Origin: an uncultured Ruminococcus sp.
GTDB taxonomy: Bacteria > Bacillota > Clostridia > Oscillospirales > CAG-272
Direction: 5' to 3'
DNA: 8,255 bases
Assembly (NCBI GenBank): GCA_900551005.1
Contig: URUL01000084.1
Coordinates: 1-8,255 of the forward strand
Below, piece by piece: positions 1 to 4,398 of this stretch (position 1 is its first letter; each line of letters starts with the position of its first letter). Under the pieces are notes generated by a model that had not been told where the DNA came from, made no database searches, and was given only the letters and a program-made list of their open reading frames with translations. The position numbers and the translations under genes are program-made.

Positions 1-1
1 T

Positions 2-580
2 ACCGCCATTGACGCCTTGAAAACGACCGTAAGTGAGGATTATACCCATCCCGAGCTGGAGTGGGCAAAGGGAAGCCGCCTGATCATCATCACGGCACAT
101 CGGCGTGAGAATCTCGGCGAGCCGATGCACCGCATGTTTCGCGCGATCCGCCGTATCATAGAGCAGTATTCCGACATCAAGGCAATCTATCCGATTCATA
201 TGAACCCTGCCGTCAGACGGGCGGCGGATGAGGAGCTTTCGGGCTGTGACCGCATACACCTCATCGAACCGCTCGATGTGCTTGATTTTCATAACTTCCT
301 TGCGCGCAGTTATCTGATACTGACCGACAGCGGCGGCATTCAGGAGGAAGCGCCGAGTCTCGGAAAGCCTGTTCTCGTCATGCGGGATACTACCGAGCGC
401 CCCGAGGGAATCGAGGCGGGCACGCTCAGGATCGTCGGTACGGACGAGGAGAACATTTATCGGAATTTCAGGGAACTGCTTGAAAATAAAGACGCCTATT
501 CTGCGATGGCGCACGCAAGCAACCCGTATGGCGACGGGCATGCGTGCCGACGGATCGCGGATATTTTGGAGCGAGAATAG
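2..580 (+). CDS. wecB: UDP-N-acetylglucosamine 2-epimerase (non-hydrolysing), 3' part
   Basis: This cytoplasmic enzyme interconverts UDP-GlcNAc and UDP-ManNAc, supplying ManNAc for teichoic acid linkage units or other surface glycans. Only the C-terminal 192 residues are present. The family is about 370-385 residues, so roughly half lies beyond the left edge and there is no start codon in view. The first visible residues, TAIDALKTT, already match the conserved GNTAIDAL segment of the family, so the frame is open at position 2. The TTG at position 17 is an internal Leu and not a start. Family landmarks, numbered from the first visible residue, are TAHRREN (31-37, with the conserved His), HMNP (66-69), the nucleotide-binding/catalytic segment LTDSGGIQEEAPSLGKPV (107-124) and RDTTERPE (128-135). 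It ends in TAG at 578-580. The B. subtilis orthologue is named mnaA. Recognition is firm; the pathway it feeds cannot be told from this window. Confidence 0.95.
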   Translation, partial: TAIDALKTTVSEDYTHPELEWAKGSRLIIITAHRRENLGEPMHRMFRAIRRIIEQYSDIKAIYPIHMNPAVRRAADEELSGCDRIHLIEPLDVLDFHNFLARSYLILTDSGGIQEEAPSLGKPVLVMRDTTERPEGIEAGTLRIVGTDEENIYRNFRELLENKDAYSAMAHASNPYGDGHACRRIADILERE

Positions 581-654
581 AGCCGGCTTAGCGTGGCCGA
601 AAGTCATCTGAGAGATTCCCTCTTAGACATCTCCCGCAAATATACGCTCAGTAT

Positions 655-726
655 CTCTTTTTGCCCTTTTCGTACTTTTCGGGCAGGCGCAAAGTACGTT
701 GACTTATTGTTACTTTTTATCAAAGT
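655..726. repeat. Intergenic hairpin pair built on ACTTT/AAAGT arms
   Basis: In the gene-free stretch 581-814 two inverted repeats lie close together. The first is a perfect 8-bp stem, CGTACTTT (671-678) with AAAGTACG (691-698), around a 12-base loop. The second is ACTTT (712-716) with AAAGT (722-726) around a 5-base loop. A direct repeat TTTTCG (667-672 and 676-681) precedes and overlaps the first stem. The first hairpin may serve as the wecB transcript end, but no tight T-run follows it. Similar ACTTT...AAAGT intergenic sequences are, from memory, often dispersed in Clostridia genomes. That it is a dispersed repeat is therefore an inference. I see no gene in 581-814: the short open frame 593-832 has no ribosome binding site and no recognisable protein. 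Confidence 0.4.
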
Positions 727-748
727 GAGCATCATATCCTTTACCGAC

Positions 749-788
749 AAAAACAGCCTCCCGATTCCTCTTGGAAACCGGGAGGCTG
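749..788 (-). terminator. Intrinsic terminator of the sigma/anti-sigma operon
   Basis: A perfect 10-bp GC-rich stem, CAGCCTCCCG (754-763) with CGGGAGGCTG (779-788), carries an additional inner TTCC/GGAA stem (765-768 with 773-776). Read on the minus strand it is followed at once by five Ts (749-753). It begins 27 bases past the stop codon of the minus-strand gene 815-1792. It faces that gene, since the plus side has no clean T-run. Confidence 0.9.
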
Positions 789-814
789 CGTTGCTGTTTA
801 TTTTGCCGCCTGTG

Positions 815-1792
815 TCATTCGGACATCGATGACCATGTTACCGTGCTTTCGACAGGCTCATGCTCGGTGCAGTTTTGACGGATATAATCGATGAGGTTTT
901 TTGATTTTTCGGCTCGGAAGAACGAGATACTTCCTTCTTCGCTATACCCGGCGGCGTAGGTATAAATGAGGACGTAGCCGTTATCAAAAACGACAAAGCG
1001 ACTTCTTGCGGTGACATCGCTTTCGATATCTATTCTCGCATAATTCTTTGCTCCGGATATCGCTTTTGATATGGAATCGGCATCGGAGAGCGCTCTCGTT
1101 CCTTCGAGAGAGAGAAGCATATCGAAAAGCACCGCGGAATGCTCCGCATCCTTATCATAATAGGTGTAGCCCTTTTTCTCGCTGTAGAGAGAGAAGCCGC
1201 TGATGCCTGCATGGGTCTTTGCTACGGTTTTATCGAAATATTCCGTGAGCGTAGCCGCATCGATATCGGCAGTATATCGGTAATAAAAGTCCATGGAGCT
1301 TACCTCGCTTGCTTCAAGATACCGCAGGCAGACGGAAACCTCGGGTGAGATGCCTTTTATTTCATAGAGCACGGCTTTTTTGTAAGAGATATCCTCATCA
1401 CGGTGTTCCATGAAAAGATGGTTATACTGCTTTACGGTGACCTCGCATATTTCATCTCCCACGAAAGCTTCATCTATGACCTTTCCGCTTTTATATGACG
1501 AATACGGCGAGTCTTGAATATCAAAGCGCCATGCGCTTACAAGCGCGATTTCATCATTATATATGCCGATGATGTCTTTTATTTCCGATATGCCTTTTGT
1601 CACCTCCGAATGATCAGGCTGATTTCCTACGATCATGGGTAGAGTGCAGATTACGAGCGCAAGGCAAGCGGCAACGGCACAAATTTTGGTGATAAAGCCG
1701 CGGTGGCTCTGCTTTTTTTTCGGTGCGGCTTCCGCTATGATGTCGTCATCCGCTTCGCCGATGGCTTCTGCCAATTTTATTTCTTTTTTCAT
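815..1792 (-). CDS. Probable anti-sigma factor, single-pass membrane protein with unknown ectodomain
   Basis: This 325-residue protein probably holds the upstream ECF sigma factor inactive at the membrane. It has a short acidic cytoplasmic head (about 1-22, including EADDDIIAEA), a basic KKKQSHR stop (25-31), one hydrophobic helix (about 34-56) and an outside domain of about 265 residues. The DDDIIAEA head followed by a basic stretch and one helix is the usual layout of membrane partners encoded next to ECF sigma genes in Clostridia. No classical zinc-binding anti-sigma motif (HxxxCxxC) is seen. The ectodomain has three cysteines (116, 155, 308) and resembles no family I recognise. Its ATG overlaps the sigma stop codon by 4 bases (ATGA, 1789-1792), and AAGGA lies 8 bases upstream, so the two are translationally coupled. 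The role rests on context and topology rather than on domain identity. Confidence 0.7.
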   Translation of the reverse strand: MKKEIKLAEAIGEADDDIIAEAAPKKKQSHRGFITKICAVAACLALVICTLPMIVGNQPDHSEVTKGISEIKDIIGIYNDEIALVSAWRFDIQDSPYSSYKSGKVIDEAFVGDEICEVTVKQYNHLFMEHRDEDISYKKAVLYEIKGISPEVSVCLRYLEASEVSSMDFYYRYTADIDAATLTEYFDKTVAKTHAGISGFSLYSEKKGYTYYDKDAEHSAVLFDMLLSLEGTRALSDADSISKAISGAKNYARIDIESDVTARSRFVVFDNGYVLIYTYAAGYSEEGSISFFRAEKSKNLIDYIRQNCTEHEPVESTVTWSSMSE

Positions 1793-2343
1793 ATGCTGAT
1801 TCCTTCTTTCTCCAGATATTCTTTCAGTCTTTTCCTGGTTCGCGAAAGTGTCATGGAAACGCCCGCCGAGGTGATCCCTGTTTCCCGTGCAATTTCCTTT
1901 ACGGGACAGAAATACCAGTATCTTTGCATGAATATGATTCTCGTTTTCTTCGGCAGCAAACGCAGAAAGGCGTTAACCGCATTGCGCAGAGCCGTATTGT
2001 CGACGATATCGCCTTCCTCGCAGGGAATACATTCGCTGAGCTCATCGAGAGATAGCGGTAAGACATTTTCTCCGCGTTTTTTTGCTTTGGCATCACGCAG
2101 ACGGTTGAGCGATACATTTCTCGTCAGTTTTCCGAGATAGGTAGCGAGGTTCTCGGGCTTTTGCGGCGGGATGCTGTTCCATGCGTCGACATATGCGTCG
2201 GAAACACATTCCTTTGCATCCTCCTCGCATGAGAGGATATTATATGCGATGGCATGGCAGTATCTGCCGTATTTTTTCTGCGTTTCTTCTATCGCGGATT
2301 CCGAGCGCAAAAAATACAGGTCTACTATAGCTTTGTCTTCCAT
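1789..2343 (-). CDS. ECF-type sigma-70 family RNA polymerase sigma factor
   Basis: This is an alternative sigma factor of 184 residues, the usual ECF length, that would direct RNA polymerase to a small stress or envelope regulon. Region 2 lies at about 15-85, with YCHAIAYNILSCEEDAKECV followed by YVDAWNSI as the core-binding and -10-recognition helices. An acidic linker covers about 98-115. Region 4 lies at about 120-175, with LLPKKTRIIFMQRYW leading into the helix-turn-helix PVKEIARETGITSAGVSMTL (147-166) and the basic tail SRTRKRLKEYL. A strong GGAGGT (minus strand, 2354-2349) sits 5 bases before the ATG and fixes the start. It is the first gene of a two-gene unit with the overlapping membrane protein. 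ECF genes paired in this way usually autoregulate. The ECF subgroup and the activating signal are not visible. Confidence 0.93.
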   Translation of the reverse strand: MEDKAIVDLYFLRSESAIEETQKKYGRYCHAIAYNILSCEEDAKECVSDAYVDAWNSIPPQKPENLATYLGKLTRNVSLNRLRDAKAKKRGENVLPLSLDELSECIPCEEGDIVDNTALRNAVNAFLRLLPKKTRIIFMQRYWYFCPVKEIARETGITSAGVSMTLSRTRKRLKEYLEKEGISI

Positions 2344-2382
2344 TTTTTACCTCCGTGGGTCTTTTTTCGGATATCCTTCACC

Positions 2383-2407
2383 CCTATACACACAAAAGAT
2401 ATGTCAA
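2383..2407 (-). promoter_or_regulatory. Possible promoter of the ECF operon
   Basis: On the minus strand a TTGACA (plus 2402-2407) is followed after 13 bases by TATAGG (plus 2383-2388), about 40 bases before the sigma gene start. The spacing is too short for a normal sigma-A promoter, but could fit an ECF-type promoter recognised by the operon's own product. This is a weak call based on position and partial motif match only. Confidence 0.25.
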
Positions 2408-2444
2408 AATTAACATACAAACCGAATTTTTCTCAAAAATATAT

Positions 2445-2490
2445 AAAAAAAGCGTGCGGCGTTGTGTCACTCTCACAATTTGATGCACGT
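2445..2490 (-). terminator. Intrinsic terminator of the SLOG gene
   Basis: The outer stem CGTGC (2453-2457) with GCACG (2485-2489) can be extended by a G-T pair. An inner stem TTGTG (2462-2466) with CACAA (2474-2478) closes a 7-base loop. On the minus strand the structure is followed by seven Ts (2445-2451). It lies about 40 bases past the stop of the minus-strand SLOG gene. It also insulates the ECF operon, whose start is about 100 bases further on. Confidence 0.8.
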
Positions 2491-2502
2491 CAATTTTTTA
2501 TT

Positions 2503-2522
2503 TTCCCGTATTTTTACGGGGA
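2503..2522. other. Hairpin between SLOG stop and its terminator, T-rich on the plus strand
   Basis: A perfect CCCGTA (2505-2510) / TACGGG (2515-2520) stem closes a TTTT loop, extended by T-G and T-A pairs. The plus-strand side continues GATTTTATTTTT, so as a terminator it would stop plus-strand transcription. The flanking genes both run on the minus strand, where A-rich sequence follows the stem. It may block antisense transcription into the SLOG gene, or stabilise the 3' end of that mRNA. Confidence 0.4.
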
Positions 2523-2530
2523 TTTTATTT

Positions 2531-2884
2531 TTATATGCGGATGATCCTGACGGGAATGCCTTCTTTGATCGCGTATGAAATGGTATAGGAGGTACCGCGC
2601 GAGCGGCAGTCCCAGAAGGCGATCACATATTGCGAGCCGCGCACGATCTCTTCGTCTCGTATAAGCGGTGCTCTTTTCCCGTGTCTTTCGTAATCAGGTT
2701 CAAGCACCGTCATTTTCAGGTGATAACGCTCGGCATAGTCCTCGGCGAGCTTATCGGCACCGAGCGCGCCGCCGCTTATCAGCTCTGTGCAGTTGACGGG
2801 TATATACCGCTCAAGAAAAGCCATTGCCATATCATGAATTTTATCATATTCTATGCTACGCGAACCGACTACGGCTATTCGCAA
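2531..2884 (-). CDS. YspA-type SLOG domain protein (DUF2493-like)
   Basis: This is a 117-residue single-domain Rossmann-like protein. It begins RIAVVGSRS (2-10), a nucleotide-binding beta strand and loop. It continues with LISGGALGAD (35-44), typical of the SLOG/DprA-like superfamily, then VLEPDYERHGK (60-70) and AFWDCRSRGTSYTISYA (89-105), where a Trp and SxGT precede the last helix. SLOG proteins bind nucleotides or nucleotide-derived ligands, but the ligand and role of stand-alone YspA-like members are not established. The start is TTG at 2882-2884, because a near-perfect AAGGAGG ends 8 bases before it. A longer frame beginning at 2908 would translate the ribosome binding site itself. It is transcribed alone, with promoter 2929-2957 and terminator 2445-2490, and diverges from spoIVB. 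Confidence 0.85.
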   Translation of the reverse strand: MRIAVVGSRSIEYDKIHDMAMAFLERYIPVNCTELISGGALGADKLAEDYAERYHLKMTVLEPDYERHGKRAPLIRDEEIVRGSQYVIAFWDCRSRGTSYTISYAIKEGIPVRIIRI

Positions 2885-2890
2885 GGCAAA

Positions 2891-2899
2891 TCCCTCCTT
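2891..2899 (-). promoter_or_regulatory. Ribosome binding site deciding the SLOG start
   Basis: Minus-strand AAGGAGGGA is followed, counting from AAGGAGG, by 8 bases and then TTG at 2884. It lies inside the longer open frame that begins at TTG 2908, which is therefore rejected as the start. Confidence 0.85.
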
Positions 2900-2928
2900 T
2901 TCGGGCAAATCTGTTTTCTGTCAAAATA

Positions 2929-2957
2929 ATTATATCAGATAAAAAATGACTTTTCAA
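2929..2957 (-). promoter_or_regulatory. Sigma-A promoter of the SLOG gene
   Basis: On the minus strand TTGAAA (plus 2952-2957), a 17-base spacer and a perfect TATAAT (plus 2929-2934) form a near-consensus housekeeping promoter. The expected transcript start near 2922 leaves a leader of about 38 bases carrying the AAGGAGG site. It lies in the divergent region shared with spoIVB, for which no comparably clear sigma-A promoter is seen. Confidence 0.88.
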
Positions 2958-3082
2958 CGCTTTTATAAAAATAAATGGATACTTGCAAAAAAATTGTTAC
3001 ACATAAAAAAACGACGGCGTCGCAAATTAAATACAGCACAGAAATGTGCGAAATTCAAGGCAGAAATAAGGAAAAGCGAAAT

Positions 3083-4165
3083 ATGGCAAAAACAAAAGGC
3101 AGAAAGGCAGATTCGTTTTTTGCGCTTGCGCTGACAATATTATTTTTTCTTATGACGGGAACTTTTATAAATGAAAATCAAGGAAGTTTGCGGGCATATT
3201 CGGAGATGCCCGCGGCAAAAACCGGCGACATGATGATTGCAGGAGGTATCCCTTTCGGTGTGAAGCTGCATACAGACGGTGTACTCGTGGTGAACGTATG
3301 CGATGTGCGAAGCAGCACGGCAGGAAAACGTCCTGCGATGGATGCCGGCATTAAAAAAGGCGATATGATAGTATTGATAAACGGCGAAAAGATACAGTCA
3401 GGCGCGCAGGTCTGCAGGCTATGCGAGGAAAGCGGCGGCGAACCGATGAAGATCACGGTGATGCGGGCGGGTAAGAGCAAAACGCTCACCGTGGCACCCG
3501 AGAAAAATGCGGACGGAGAATACAAGCTCGGAATGTGGATAAAGGACAGCGCCGCGGGTATAGGAACGGTGACGTTTGTAGACCCGCAGACGTATATGTT
3601 CGGAGGTCTCGGACACGGAATATGCGAATCCTCGTCCGGCGGTCTTCTTCCCATATCATACGGTACGGTGGAAGACGTGGTGCTCTCGGGAATAAATATC
3701 GGAAAAGCAGGAGTCCCGGGAGAGCTGAAAGGATATTTCACAGGGGAAAAGACGGGCAAGCTGATAAAGAATACGTCAAGCGGTGTTTACGGTGCATACA
3801 GTGCCGTACCGCAGGAAATAAAGGATTCTCTCTATCCCGTAGGTTCGCGTAACGACGTACATGAGGGAAAGGCATATGTCATCTGTACGATCGATACAAG
3901 CGGGCGGAAGTCATATGAGATAGAGATATCGGCTATCAATTCGTCGGCGGACAGCAAGAATTTTACGGTCACCGTTACAGATGAGTCACTCATCGCAGCT
4001 ACGGGCGGTATCGTTCAGGGCATGAGCGGCAGTCCCATTATTCAGGACGGAAAACTGGTCGGAGCCGTTACGCATGTGCTGATAGGCGATCCGAAATCCG
4101 GCTACGGAATTTTCATTGAAAATATGCTTGCCGATCTGTACAGTGCGGCGGGCATGGCGGCGTAA
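3083..4165 (+). CDS. spoIVB: SpoIVB stage IV sporulation serine peptidase (S55 family)
   Basis: SpoIVB is made in the forespore and secreted into the space between the two spore membranes. In Bacillus it cleaves SpoIVFA to release SpoIVFB-driven processing of pro-sigma K, and it also acts on SpoIIQ. The chosen product is 360 residues (B. subtilis: 426). It has an uncleaved signal/anchor helix (about 11-28), a PDZ domain (about 55-135, starting GGIPFGVKLHTDGVLVV) and the S55 peptidase domain (about 140-355). Catalytic candidates are His178 in GGLGHGI, Asp300 in TVTDESL and Ser315 in GGIVQGMSGSP. The 15-residue Asp-Ser spacing matches the Bacillus triad. The start is ATG 3083, because AAGGA lies 10 bases upstream. 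An earlier in-frame ATG at 2975 has no ribosome binding site and would add a 36-residue Lys-rich head before the signal. No clear sigma F/G promoter was found. spoIIE follows on the same strand. Confidence 0.95.
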   Translation: MAKTKGRKADSFFALALTILFFLMTGTFINENQGSLRAYSEMPAAKTGDMMIAGGIPFGVKLHTDGVLVVNVCDVRSSTAGKRPAMDAGIKKGDMIVLINGEKIQSGAQVCRLCEESGGEPMKITVMRAGKSKTLTVAPEKNADGEYKLGMWIKDSAAGIGTVTFVDPQTYMFGGLGHGICESSSGGLLPISYGTVEDVVLSGINIGKAGVPGELKGYFTGEKTGKLIKNTSSGVYGAYSAVPQEIKDSLYPVGSRNDVHEGKAYVICTIDTSGRKSYEIEISAINSSADSKNFTVTVTDESLIAATGGIVQGMSGSPIIQDGKLVGAVTHVLIGDPKSGYGIFIENMLADLYSAAGMAA

Positions 4166-4236
4166 GCCATCATTTCATCGCGAAAAGACGCCAAAAGATA
4201 CAAAAGTCAAAAATTCTCCCGTCGGTGCGTGCCGAT

Positions 4237-4278
4237 ACGGTAAAAATCAAGAAAAGGTTACAGAAACCGCCTTACCGT
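4237..4278 (+). other. Nested hairpin in the spoIVB-spoIIE gap
   Basis: A perfect 7-bp stem ACGGTAA (4237-4243) / TTACCGT (4272-4278) encloses a second stem GGTT (4256-4259) / AACC (4265-4268). No T-run follows, so it is not a normal terminator. It could be a processing or stability element at the 3' end of the spoIVB mRNA, or chance. A weaker CGCG/CGCG stem (4285-4295) followed by GCATTTTT (4296-4303) comes directly after. The remainder of this roughly 230-base gap holds no gene. Confidence 0.35.
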
Positions 4279-4324
4279 TATCGACGCGTACCGCGGCATT
4301 TTTATGGTAAACTTTATATCAATG

Positions 4325-4348
4325 AAAATGCCCGAAGTCGGGTATTTT
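4325..4348 (+). terminator. Possible terminator/attenuator hairpin just before spoIIE
   Basis: AAAATGCCCG (4325-4334) pairs with CGGGTATTTT (4339-4348), with one G-U pair, around an AAGT loop. The A-rich left arm and T-rich right arm make it look like a bidirectional terminator, though only four Ts end it. It would limit spoIVB readthrough. It is about 40 bases before the spoIIE ribosome binding site, so if the spoIIE promoter lies upstream of it, it would sit in the spoIIE leader. Confidence 0.45.
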
Positions 4349-4384
4349 CGGGACAAAAATGTCACAGATTCGTCTTTACGTGAG

Positions 4385-4390
4385 AAAGGA
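4385..4390 (+). promoter_or_regulatory. Ribosome binding site deciding the spoIIE start
   Basis: AAAGGA lies 8 bases before ATG 4399. The alternative in-frame ATG at 4390 overlaps this site and would have no usable spacing, so 4399 is preferred. Confidence 0.75.
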
Positions 4391-4398
4391 TGGTAAAA

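Noticed and set aside
593..832. 79-codon open frame downstream of wecB
   Set aside because: It has no ribosome binding site, no recognisable protein, runs through the terminator 749-788 and overlaps the end of the convergent gene.
2977..3008. GGATA and CATAAAA as a sigma F/G-type promoter for spoIVB
   Set aside because: The -10-like match is fair, but the spacing of 20 bases is too long and the -35-like element is weak. A forespore promoter is expected but not demonstrated.
2531..4165. SLOG gene plus spoIVB protease as a defence or toxin-antitoxin module
   Set aside because: The protease is an unmistakable sporulation SpoIVB with an intact triad, the genes are divergent with independent signals, and no effector is present.
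4280..4319. Spo0A box and 21-base-spaced sigma-A promoter upstream of spoIIE
   Set aside because: ATCGACG is only a 5/7 match (reverse strand) to the 0A box TGTCGAA, and no -35 hexamer is recognisable. The -10-like AT-rich sequence alone is not enough.
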